From Chitinophagaceae bacterium UBA2791 (GTDB lineage Bacteria > Bacteroidota > Bacteroidia > Chitinophagales > Chitinophagaceae): a DNA stretch of 44,181 nt. The translations under genes and the position numbers were made by a program. How positions within the stretch are numbered: position 1 is the first letter of the stretch; every line of letters begins with the position of its first letter. The stretch lies in contig DEHV01000050.1 in NCBI GenBank assembly GCA_002352105.1, positions 1 to 44,181 of the forward strand, in the 5' to 3' direction. The notes beneath the pieces are model-generated. The model was not told where the DNA came from. It saw only the letters and a list, made by a program, of their open reading frames with translations, and ran no database searches. Below are positions 25,250-32,409 of this stretch, piece after piece.

Positions 25250-26107
25250 ATGGCATTCATGATAGCAGACAGCGGTTCGACAAAATGCGAGTGGCGCGTT
25301 GTTGAGCCTGGTAAAAAAGCAAGGGGCAGATCGCTGTTTACGCAGGGGATGAGCCCTTATTTTTTGAATGCCGCAGAGATGGAAACCCTGCTCCGCAATG
25401 AATTGTTGCCGCAGCTGAAAAAACAGGGGATCCAATCGGTTTTTTTCTATGGAACAGGGTGTAAAAGCGCGGAGAATGCAAAGATGGTAAAGAGGGTCCT
25501 GAAAAAGGTCTTTACCGGCGCAAGGGTGGAAGTCTCGCACGACCTGATGGGGGCGGCCAGAGGGGTTTGTTTGGATCAGCAAGGGATTGCCTGTATCCTG
25601 GGTACGGGCAGCAATTCCTGCTATTACGACGGGCGGAGAATTGTACGGAACCGCCCCGGGCTTGGATACGTGCTGGGAGATGAAGGAAGCGGCGCCTACC
25701 TGGGCATAAGAGTGGCGCAGCATTTTCTTTATGGCATTTTTGAAAAGGAAATATCGGCCCGGTTCCAGGAAAAATACAAGGTTGACGCCGCCGGCATACT
25801 GGAAAATGTTTACAAGAAACCCCTTCCCAACCGTTACCTGGCCGCGTTTAGCCGGTTCCTGTCCGAAAACAGGGGGCATTATATGATCGAGAACATCATC
25901 GAGGACGGGCTGAATGATTTCTTCTTTATGCATGTCGCCCGGTATCCGGAAAGCGATAAATACCCCGTTCATTTTGTAGGCGGGGTGGCTTATCATTTTC
26001 GCGATGTGGTAGAAAGACTTTGCGGGGAATATGGATTGCAGAAAGGCTCGGTGGTTCAGCATCCCATGGATGGACTGGTCAGGTATCACCAGGTAACGGA
26101 AGAGTAA
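25250..26107 (+). CDS. BadF/BadG-family amino-sugar kinase (GlcNAc or MurNAc kinase)
   Basis: This ASKHA-fold kinase has about 285 residues from the ATG at 25250; the ATG at 25259 (MIADSGSTKCEW) is an alternative. The phosphate-1 motif DSGSTK is at residues 7-12, and GIACILGTGSNSCYYDG and GYVLGDEGSGAYLGIRV form the second phosphate and adenosine regions. Relatives phosphorylate N-acetylglucosamine, N-acetylmuramic acid or glucosamine. murQ follows 61 bp downstream, so MurNAc is a strong candidate substrate, as in the MurK-MurQ pair of Tannerella. No MurNAc transporter gene is adjacent. A long in-frame extension upstream lacks conserved residues and is excluded. Confidence 0.87.
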   Translation: MAFMIADSGSTKCEWRVVEPGKKARGRSLFTQGMSPYFLNAAEMETLLRNELLPQLKKQGIQSVFFYGTGCKSAENAKMVKRVLKKVFTGARVEVSHDLMGAARGVCLDQQGIACILGTGSNSCYYDGRRIVRNRPGLGYVLGDEGSGAYLGIRVAQHFLYGIFEKEISARFQEKYKVDAAGILENVYKKPLPNRYLAAFSRFLSENRGHYMIENIIEDGLNDFFFMHVARYPESDKYPVHFVGGVAYHFRDVVERLCGEYGLQKGSVVQHPMDGLVRYHQVTEE

Positions 26108-26168
26108 GGCGTTCCCGTGATTCAGCCATCGCCGGAGCCGGGTTTAAAACTGTTTTTAAATCAATCAA

Positions 26169-26987
26169 ATGTCGGAGTTTATACCTATTACCGAACAGGC
26201 TGGAAAATATCGCCGCCTGGAGAAGATGAGCGTTCGCGAGTTGCTGACGCATATTAATGAAGAGGACAAAACCGTACCCTATGCGGTGGAAAAAGCAATT
26301 CCGGCGATGGAGGGCCTTGTAACGGCAATTGCCGATAAGCTATTGTCGGGCGGCCGTTTGTTCTATATCGGCGCGGGAACCAGCGGCAGGCTGGGAATAC
26401 TGGATGCCAGCGAGATCCCCCCGACCTATGGCATGCCGGAAGGGCTGGTGGTGGGCGTTATTGCCGGGGGCGCGCGCGCTATTCAATATCCGGTTGAAAT
26501 GGCGGAAGATGATGAAGACCAGGGCTGGCGCGACCTGCAGGCTTACCAGGTAAATGAAAGGGACCTGGTGGTCGGCATAGCGGCCAGCGGAAAAACCTCA
26601 TATGTAAAGGGCGCGTTAAAAATGTGCAGGGAACATAATATTACCACCGCCTGTTTAGTTTGTAACCCTAACAGCCCCATAGCAAGTTTTGCAGATTATC
26701 CCATAGAATTGATTGTCGGCCCGGAATTTGTTGCGGGAAGCACCAGAATGAAAAGTGGGACTGCACAGAAGCTGGCGTTGAACATGATTTCCACCGCGGC
26801 GATGATACGAATTGGCAGGGTAGAAGATAACAGGATGGTAAACATGCAGTTGACAAATTCCAAGTTAATAGAACGCGGCGTGGCCCTGCTAATGGAAAAA
26901 ACAGGCATAGCCGATTCTGAACAGGCAAAAAGCCTTTTACTGAAGCATGGAAGCGTAAAAAAAGCGGCGGAGCTGTTCTCACGTTGA
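26169..26987 (+). CDS. murQ: N-acetylmuramic acid 6-phosphate etherase
   Basis: The 272-residue protein has the SIS sugar-isomerase fold. The N-terminal segment ITEQAGKYRRLEKMSVRELL is typical, followed by FYIGAGTSGRLGILDASEIPPTYG with E82, and E113 in MAEDDEDQG; these match the two glutamates of E. coli MurQ (83 and 114). EFVAGSTRMKSGTAQKLALNM forms the sugar-phosphate site. It cleaves MurNAc-6-phosphate into GlcNAc-6-phosphate and D-lactate during peptidoglycan recycling. Together with the preceding kinase it forms a two-gene salvage unit, probably one transcript. E. coli MurQ is about 298 residues; this one is slightly shorter at the C-terminus. Confidence 0.95.
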   Translation: MSEFIPITEQAGKYRRLEKMSVRELLTHINEEDKTVPYAVEKAIPAMEGLVTAIADKLLSGGRLFYIGAGTSGRLGILDASEIPPTYGMPEGLVVGVIAGGARAIQYPVEMAEDDEDQGWRDLQAYQVNERDLVVGIAASGKTSYVKGALKMCREHNITTACLVCNPNSPIASFADYPIELIVGPEFVAGSTRMKSGTAQKLALNMISTAAMIRIGRVEDNRMVNMQLTNSKLIERGVALLMEKTGIADSEQAKSLLLKHGSVKKAAELFSR

Positions 26988-27049
26988 TTTTTTTGATAAT
27001 TAAAATTGATTACCGTCATTTATTTGACCGGGAGGACTTCCTGGAATAA

Positions 27050-28351
27050 ATGCTGAATCTTATAATCCCGTATCCCCAAAAACCGCTTATGAATTGGCCA
27101 TTATTGACGGCTTTTTTTGCTGTTGCTGCTTTTACCTGTGTGGTTGCCCGCGCGCAACCCTCTTCGGAGAATACTGTCTATGCGATTACCAGCGCTGCCA
27201 AGGGCGATTACCAGTGGACGGAGGTCAAGCAAATTGACCTGAACACCGGGGATGTCGTCCGTAATGTATATGAAAGCGAAAAGGGTAATTACAAACTGTT
27301 TAATGCCCGGACGGGCCAGGAGATTCGTTCGATCACCATAAACGGCTCAACGCCAGCAGAAAGCCAATTGCCTTTTTCGGGGCTATCCGCCGCCTGCGCG
27401 TATGATAAGGCGCACAACAGGCTTTACTATACGCCTATGTTTATCAATCAACTCAGGTATATCGACCTGAATTCGCCTACTCCCCATATATACATATTTG
27501 ATAATGAGCCGTTAGGCGGTTCCGTCGACATGAGTATCGAAGCCAATCATTTTACGCGCATGGTCATCGGCGCCGACGGGAGCGGATATGCGGTTAATAA
27601 CAGCGGCAGCCGGTTCATAAAGTTTACCACCGATGAGAATCCTTCGATCACCAACCTGGGGGCGCTGAAAAATGCGCCGGAGAACGGATCTGTATCCATC
27701 TCCGATGCCAATACCAGTTGGGGGGGCGATATGATTTCCGATGTCAGCGGCAGCCTGTATATTATTTCTGCGCATAACCATCTATTTAAAATTGACGTGC
27801 AGACAAGGACAGCCAAACATATTACCAGGATCAAAAACCTTCCCGTGGGCTTTACCACCAATGGCGCTGCGGTGGATAACCTGGGTAACCTCGCGCTGAC
27901 CAGCGCGAATTTTATCACCGCCTACTACAAGATCGACCCGGTCACCTGGCAGGCGACGGCGGTTACCAATAATAACCTGCTTTACAATACCTCTGATCTG
28001 GCAAATGAGAACCTGTTGCTGCAGACCGACCTGATCGTGCTATCAAAAGAAGATGATCCGCGCACCCGGGCCGCCCGCGACCGCGATGAACAGGTAACCA
28101 TCTATCCTAACCCTGTTAAACCCAATCAACCGATCCAGGTGGCGTTTAAGAATAAAGGAAGGGGGAAATACCATGTGCTGCTTGCGGATTTTACCGGGAG
28201 GGTGATCTCCGCCCGGCAGGTAAATGTCGACGGCGCCTCGGCGTTGAGCAGGGTGCCGATCGATCTTTCATTGGCAAAGGGATTATATATTGTTAAAATA
28301 CTGGACCCTCAGAACCAATTGCTTGTTCTGAAGAAGATCATCGTTGAGTGA
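27050..28351 (+). CDS. Secreted T9SS cargo protein, beta-propeller-like
   Basis: The 433-residue protein has an N-terminal export signal (hydrophobic run LLTAFFAVAAFTCVVA, then RAQP). The ATG at 27050 is preceded by GGAGG at a rather long distance; the ATG at 27089 is an alternative start. The middle (40-340) has repeated short blades such as AYDKAHNRLYYTPMFINQLRYIDL and SGSLYIISAHNHLFKIDVQT, suggestive of a beta-propeller. The last 80 residues are a type A sorting domain for type 9 secretion (VTIYPNPVKPNQPIQV, GKYHVLLADFTGRVI, KGLYIVKI). It should be displayed on or released from the outer membrane. I recognise no enzymatic motif. A terminator follows at 28384-28410. Confidence 0.85.
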   Translation: MLNLIIPYPQKPLMNWPLLTAFFAVAAFTCVVARAQPSSENTVYAITSAAKGDYQWTEVKQIDLNTGDVVRNVYESEKGNYKLFNARTGQEIRSITINGSTPAESQLPFSGLSAACAYDKAHNRLYYTPMFINQLRYIDLNSPTPHIYIFDNEPLGGSVDMSIEANHFTRMVIGADGSGYAVNNSGSRFIKFTTDENPSITNLGALKNAPENGSVSISDANTSWGGDMISDVSGSLYIISAHNHLFKIDVQTRTAKHITRIKNLPVGFTTNGAAVDNLGNLALTSANFITAYYKIDPVTWQATAVTNNNLLYNTSDLANENLLLQTDLIVLSKEDDPRTRAARDRDEQVTIYPNPVKPNQPIQVAFKNKGRGKYHVLLADFTGRVISARQVNVDGASALSRVPIDLSLAKGLYIVKILDPQNQLLVLKKIIVE

Positions 28352-28383
28352 TCGGTAAAAAATATTTGGAAACGGATTAACCG

Positions 28384-28410
28384 AGGCTGTAAATTGCTAC
28401 AGCCTTTTTT
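28384..28410 (+). terminator. Intrinsic terminator after the T9SS cargo gene
   Basis: AGGCTGTA (28384-28391) pairs perfectly with TACAGCCT (28398-28405) around a 6-nt loop, and six T follow (28405-28410). It lies only 16 bp before the next ATG (28427), so either the downstream gene has a very short leader from a promoter inside or after the hairpin, or the hairpin acts as an attenuator for it. Confidence 0.85.
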
Positions 28411-28426
28411 ATTTTAACCATTTCCC

Positions 28427-28990
28427 ATGCACGATATTGAACCTTTCTATAACTGGCGGCATATTTATGTGAGCGAAGAGGATGAGCGGTCTCCATTCTA
28501 TGGAAGGGCCTATTCGGAATTTGAATTCTCTCAAACCATCTACAATTACTATATCCATCCGCAATGGGATGCATTTGATTCACGAACGCTGTACCTGAAA
28601 GTGCTGATTGCCGATTATGAAGAAAAGTATGCGATCATTGAGTTGTTAGGCGAATGGAACGACGCCATAGAGAATGATATCATGTTCCTGAAAAGAGAAG
28701 TGGCCGACAAGTTTATGGCGGAAGGGATAACCAAGTTTGTATTGATCGCGGAGAATGTCCTGAACTTCCACAACAGCGATAAGGAATATTACCAGGAATG
28801 GTTCGACGAGGTGACGGAGGAGTATGGCTGGATCGTATGTTTGAATATGCCCGAACAGACGCAGCACGATTTTAAAGGCGCCCGGCTGCACCGGTATATC
28901 GAATTGATGGAGCTCGAGAACTGGAGGGTGTACAAGCCATTTCATCTCTTTAAGAAAATAGACGATCAGCTCTCCAGGCGCCTGGAATAG
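28427..28990 (+). CDS. Conserved-looking protein of unknown function
   Basis: The 187-residue protein is acidic, has no signal peptide and is rich in aromatic residues (DIEPFYNWRHIYVSEEDERSPFYG near the start, FSQTIYNYYIHPQWDAFDSRTLYLKVL in the middle). The C-terminal half (EGITKFVLIAENVLNFHNSD) looks like an alternating beta/alpha cytoplasmic domain. I recognise no named family or catalytic motif. It starts 16 bp after an intrinsic terminator, so its expression signal is unusual, and it ends just before the promoter of the phe/tyr leader. The frame has sound codon structure and no competing frame, so I take it as real. Confidence 0.75.
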   Translation: MHDIEPFYNWRHIYVSEEDERSPFYGRAYSEFEFSQTIYNYYIHPQWDAFDSRTLYLKVLIADYEEKYAIIELLGEWNDAIENDIMFLKREVADKFMAEGITKFVLIAENVLNFHNSDKEYYQEWFDEVTEEYGWIVCLNMPEQTQHDFKGARLHRYIELMELENWRVYKPFHLFKKIDDQLSRRLE

Positions 28991-29008
28991 CCATCGGCAA
29001 AATTTTTT

Positions 29009-29038
29009 TTTGATTTTCGTTTATACTTATTATTTTTG
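29009..29038 (+). promoter_or_regulatory. Promoter of the pheA-tyrA operon leader
   Basis: TTTG (29009-29012) and TATTTTTG (29031-29038) match the Bacteroidota -33 and -7 elements, with 18 bp between them. The transcript should start near 29043-29045, only a few bases before the leader ATG at 29047, so the leader mRNA is nearly leaderless. Confidence 0.75.
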
Positions 29039-29046
29039 ACGCCTGT

Positions 29047-29121
29047 ATGGCAACAAAACAAGCATTCGGCTATTTTTACTTTTACTTCTACCGCAGTAGC
29101 AGCCGGGTATGCTTTTGTTAA
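29047..29121 (+). CDS. Phe/Tyr leader peptide of the pheA operon
   Basis: This 24-codon frame is too short for usual gene finders. Residues 9-15 are YFYFYFY, encoded by TAT and TTT followed by TAC, TTT, TAC, TTC and TAC (29071-29091), with further Phe at positions 7 and 23. It ends in TAA at 29119-29121. It sits right after a consensus promoter and before an intrinsic terminator that precedes prephenate dehydratase. This is the design of ribosome-mediated attenuation, as in pheL of enteric bacteria, but with Phe and Tyr codons alternating, which suits an operon carrying both pheA and tyrA. The peptide itself is not expected to have another function. Confidence 0.85.
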   Translation: MATKQAFGYFYFYFYRSSSRVCFC

Positions 29122-29185
29122 AAAGAAAAACAAACAGATTAACAATAAATGATCCCGGCTGATGAGGCCGGGATTCTTGTTTTCT
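29100..29185 (+). promoter_or_regulatory. Attenuator: terminator and competing antiterminator before pheA
   Basis: Terminator: ATCCCGGC (29152-29159) pairs with GCCGGGAT (29167-29174), 7-nt loop, then TCTTGTTTTCT. Antiterminator: CAGCCGGG (29100-29107), which lies in the leader frame 9 bases after the last Tyr codon, is perfectly complementary over 8 bp to CCCGGCTG (29154-29161), the left arm of the terminator. A ribosome stalled early in the Tyr/Phe run leaves 29100-29107 free to pair and prevents the terminator; one that reaches the stop codon covers it and lets the terminator form. The pairings are directly visible; the mechanism is inference from known attenuators. Confidence 0.82.
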
Positions 29186-29206
29186 AGGTATAAAGAACGA
29201 TGAGCA

Positions 29207-30088
29207 ATGAATACGCAAGCGAATAACAGTCAGACAGTTGGCGAGGAAGAAGAAAAGCCCGTGGAAAGCGTTTCCATACAGGGTTATGAAGGAAGCTTTC
29301 ACCAGGCGGCGGCGGCGCATTTTTTTGGCAAGCATATCAGGGTCATCCCCTGCGCTACTTTTGCAGAAGTGGTGAAGATCGCCGCTAATCCCAAAATGAG
29401 CGACGGCGGCGTGATGGCAATTGAGAACTCCATCGCCGGAAGCATTCTTCCCAACTATAACCTGCTTAAAAAAAGCAGCCTGACGATCATCGGGGAAGTC
29501 TATCTGCAGATCAGGCAGAACCTGCTGGTCAACCCCGGCGTTACGCTGGAAGATATCCGCGAAGTGCATTCTCATCCCATGGCGCTGCAACAATGCCTGG
29601 ATTTTCTCGACAAGTACAACTGGAAACTGATCGAAACGGAGGATACGGCGCTTAGCGCGAAAATGATCCACCAGCGGCGCAGCAAACATATTGCGGCGAT
29701 CGCCAGCCGGCTGGCGGCGGAATTGTTCGACCTGGAAATACTGGCGCCGAATATCCATACGATGAAAAACAATTATACCCGTTTCCTTGTCCTGCGGCCG
29801 GAAAAGCACGCCGCTATTCCCGCTGACGCCAACAAGGCCTCGGTGTATTTTCATACGGATCACTCCAGGGGAAGCCTGGCAAAAGCGTTGACCAGGATAG
29901 CCGATCATGGCGTGAACCTGAGCAAGCTGCAGAGCTTTCCCATACCCGGCAGCGAATGGTTGTATTCATTCCATGCCGATATGGAATTCGATCATATCGA
30001 TCAGTTCCACCAGGTGATGGCCGCGATCAAACCGGTAACAGAGGAGCTGAGGACCTATGGCGTCTACCGGAAAGGAGAGACCCATTAA
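29207..30088 (+). CDS. pheA: Prephenate dehydratase with ACT domain
   Basis: The 293-residue protein converts prephenate to phenylpyruvate, the Phe-specific step. The catalytic PDT domain (21-200) starts with SIQGYEGSFHQAAAAHFF and includes MAIENSIAGSILPNYNLL and the essential Thr-Arg-Phe motif at 191-193 (NNYTRFLVL). An ACT domain follows (about 209-290; ASVYFHTDHSRGSLAKALTRI), but the usual Phe-binding ESRP signature reads QSFP here, so feedback sensing may differ. There is no chorismate mutase domain; that activity is fused to DAHP synthase downstream in the same cluster. It is the first structural gene after the Phe/Tyr attenuator. Confidence 0.95.
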   Translation: MNTQANNSQTVGEEEEKPVESVSIQGYEGSFHQAAAAHFFGKHIRVIPCATFAEVVKIAANPKMSDGGVMAIENSIAGSILPNYNLLKKSSLTIIGEVYLQIRQNLLVNPGVTLEDIREVHSHPMALQQCLDFLDKYNWKLIETEDTALSAKMIHQRRSKHIAAIASRLAAELFDLEILAPNIHTMKNNYTRFLVLRPEKHAAIPADANKASVYFHTDHSRGSLAKALTRIADHGVNLSKLQSFPIPGSEWLYSFHADMEFDHIDQFHQVMAAIKPVTEELRTYGVYRKGETH

Positions 30089-30281
30089 GATGGCGAAAAC
30101 AAGGGCTACCAACAATAGCCGCAAAGCAGCAGCAATAGCTGAAACTGGAGATGCAACGAAACAGAAGAAAAGAAGGAGCTGCCGTTAGCAGATAACGAAG
30201 CGCAGCGAAAGGGAAGTCGGACGGTTTTGAACCGCAGGAAAAACGAACGAAGACGAATAGTAAACCGATCAAATAAAAACA
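30089..30281 (+). other. Purine-rich spacer between pheA and the aminotransferase gene
   Basis: This 193-bp gap inside an otherwise tight operon is strongly enriched in A and G on the plus strand. A 32-codon frame (30090-30188) begins just after the pheA stop (TAAGATG) and encodes a Lys/Arg-rich peptide. I see no promoter, hairpin or recognisable domain. It may be a small coupled gene or simply spacer. Confidence 0.4.
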
Positions 30282-31466
30282 GTGATATCAACGTCAAAAA
30301 GATTAGAAGGCATAGGCGAGTACTATTTTTCGCAGAAACTGCGGGAAATAGCGCAGCTTAACGGCGAGGGAAAGAACATCATCAACCTGGGCATCGGCAG
30401 CCCGGATTTTCCTCCGCATCCCCAAGTGATCAAAACGCTGGCGGAATGCGCCGCCAGGCCGGATACGCATGCTTACCAGGGATACAAGGGCAGCCCGGTC
30501 CTGCGTAAGGCTTTTGCCCGGTGGTACAAAAGATGGTATTCGGTGGACCTGGACCCGGAAACGGAGATCTTGCCGCTTATCGGGTCAAAGGAAGGGATCA
30601 TGCATGTTTGCATGACCTACCTGGATGAGGGCGACCAGGTCCTGGCGCCCAACCCCGGTTATCCTGCTTATACCGCTGCTGCAAAGCTGGCCGGGGGAAC
30701 CTGTATCCCTTATACGTTGACCGAAGAAAACCGCTGGAGGCCCGATTTTGATGAGTTACAGAAAGCGGTTGATCAAAATACAAGGGTAAAAATATGGTTT
30801 GTCAATTATCCCCAAATGCCGACGGGCCAGTTGCCCGACCGGCAGCTTTTTGAACAGATCATCTCGTTTGCCCGGAAAAACGACCTGCTTGTCTGCCACG
30901 ACAACCCCTATAGCTTTATCCTGAACGACTCGCCGATGAGCATTCTGAGCGTGGATGGCGCAAAGGAAGTAGCCATAGAGCTGAACTCGCTGAGCAAATC
31001 GCATAATATGGCCGGCTGGCGGGTGGGCGTGTTGTGCGCGTCAAAACAGCGGGTGGAGGAAACGCTCCGGTTTAAATCGAATATGGACAGCGGCATGTTT
31101 CTTCCCGTTCAAATAGCGGCAGCCGCGGCATTGGACCTGGGGAAGGAATGGCATGACCAGGTGAATGAAGCGTACAGGAAAAGAAGAACGCATGCTTTTG
31201 AGTTGCTGAACCAGTTGGGCTGTACTTATGATAACGACCAGGCGGGCATGTTTTTGTGGGCGCGCGTTCCCGGCCATATCAGCGATGGATATGCGTTGAG
31301 CGACGAGGTATTGTACGGGGCGAATGTATTTATTACCCCGGGAGGTATTTTCGGTTCGGCGGGAAACCAGTACATCAGGGTCAGTCTATGCAGTACTGAG
31401 GACAGCTTCCGGGAAGCGATCGACAGAATAAAAAACCGTAAAAACAATCAATCAGTAAGATCATGA
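30282..31466 (+). CDS. Class I/II aminotransferase, probably aromatic amino acid transaminase
   Basis: The 394-residue PLP enzyme starts at GTG (30282). Markers are INLGIGSPDFPPHP, AYQGYKGSPVLRKAFARWY, NPGYPAYTAAAKLAGG, a cofactor-binding aspartate-tyrosine region VCHDNPYSFI, and the Schiff-base lysine K239 in SLSKSHNMAGWRVG. It resembles the branch of fold-type I enzymes that includes aspartate and LL-diaminopimelate aminotransferases. Its position between pheA and tyrA, with a 4-nt ATGA overlap with tyrA, points to transamination of phenylpyruvate and hydroxyphenylpyruvate; that substrate is inferred from context. The GTG start and long purine-rich spacer could lower its translation relative to its neighbours. 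Confidence 0.9.
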   Translation: MISTSKRLEGIGEYYFSQKLREIAQLNGEGKNIINLGIGSPDFPPHPQVIKTLAECAARPDTHAYQGYKGSPVLRKAFARWYKRWYSVDLDPETEILPLIGSKEGIMHVCMTYLDEGDQVLAPNPGYPAYTAAAKLAGGTCIPYTLTEENRWRPDFDELQKAVDQNTRVKIWFVNYPQMPTGQLPDRQLFEQIISFARKNDLLVCHDNPYSFILNDSPMSILSVDGAKEVAIELNSLSKSHNMAGWRVGVLCASKQRVEETLRFKSNMDSGMFLPVQIAAAAALDLGKEWHDQVNEAYRKRRTHAFELLNQLGCTYDNDQAGMFLWARVPGHISDGYALSDEVLYGANVFITPGGIFGSAGNQYIRVSLCSTEDSFREAIDRIKNRKNNQSVRS

Positions 31467-32302
31467 CCGTTGCAATCATAGGCGTTGGGTTAATCGGAGG
31501 ATCAATGGCTTTGGCGCTCAGGGGCCAGGGCATAGCCGGCAAAGTACTGGGCGTGGACGCTAATGAAGAGCATCAGCGCCGGGCGCTGGAACTGGGCCTG
31601 ATAGACGAGGCCGCGGGACTGGACGCCGCTATTCAGCAATCTTCCCTTATCGTCCTGGCGATCCCGGTGGATGCCGCCGCCCTGTTGTTGCCGGGGATAC
31701 TGGATAGCGTTGACAGGCAGGTGGTAATGGATGTTAGCTCCACTAAAAAACAGATCATACAGGCGGTTAAGGACCATCCCAAAAGAGGGCGTTTTGTAGC
31801 CAGCCATCCCATGTGGGGAACGGAATACAGCGGCCCCGAGGCGGCGGTGAAGGGCGCTTTTACGGGCAAGGCGGCAGTGATCATCGATAAGGAAGGGTCG
31901 GATGCCGACGCCTTAACGCTGGTGAAAGGCATTTACAGGAAGATAGGCATGTCGCTCCTGTATATGGAGGCGGGCGCGCATGATCTCCATGCCGCTTATG
32001 TGAGCCATATCTCCCATATCACCTCCTTCGCTTTGGCGAATACGGTGTTAAAAAAAGAGAAGGAGGAAGACGCCATTTTTGCGCTGGCCAGCGCGGGGTT
32101 TGAGAGTACGGTCCGGCTGGCCAAGAGCAACCCGGCGATGTGGGCCCCCATCTTCATACAAAATCAGCAGAATGTGCTGGAAGTGCTGAACGAACATATC
32201 GCCCAGTTGAACGCTTTTAAGCGCTGCCTGGAAAATAAGGATTATTCCTGCATGGTGGAGTTGATGGAAAATGCCAATAAGATCCGGAAAATCCTGAAAT
32301 AA
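31463..32302 (+). CDS. tyrA: Prephenate dehydrogenase
   Basis: The 279-residue protein oxidises and decarboxylates prephenate to 4-hydroxyphenylpyruvate, the Tyr-specific step. The NAD-binding Rossmann motif IIGVGLIGGS is at residues 5-14, followed by VVMDVSSTKKQI, FVASHPMWGTEYSGPEAA with the catalytic-region histidine, and the helical dimerisation domain with HAAYVSHISHITSFAL. There is no C-terminal ACT or chorismate mutase domain, so control probably acts through the shared attenuator and the fused DAHP synthase. Its start overlaps the aminotransferase stop by 4 nt, showing co-transcription and coupled translation with pheA and the aminotransferase. Confidence 0.94.
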   Translation: MTVAIIGVGLIGGSMALALRGQGIAGKVLGVDANEEHQRRALELGLIDEAAGLDAAIQQSSLIVLAIPVDAAALLLPGILDSVDRQVVMDVSSTKKQIIQAVKDHPKRGRFVASHPMWGTEYSGPEAAVKGAFTGKAAVIIDKEGSDADALTLVKGIYRKIGMSLLYMEAGAHDLHAAYVSHISHITSFALANTVLKKEKEEDAIFALASAGFESTVRLAKSNPAMWAPIFIQNQQNVLEVLNEHIAQLNAFKRCLENKDYSCMVELMENANKIRKILK

Positions 32303-32382
32303 ATGGGCTTGTTTCGGGCGATCCGGCCGCAAAATAACGGCAGGAATATTCGTAATAAAATACGCAAAAGGCGCAATAGTAG

Positions 32383-32390
32383 TACCTTTG
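32383..32390 (+). promoter_or_regulatory. -7 promoter element (TACCTTTG) before the DEAD-box gene
   Basis: TACCTTTG is an exact TAnnTTTG match 20 bp before the helicase ATG, with no clear -33 TTG at the normal distance. It suggests that the helicase, and perhaps the aro genes after it, can be transcribed independently of the pheA promoter. Confidence 0.5.
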
Positions 32391-32409
32391 CAAAAATTAA
32401 AAAAAGATT

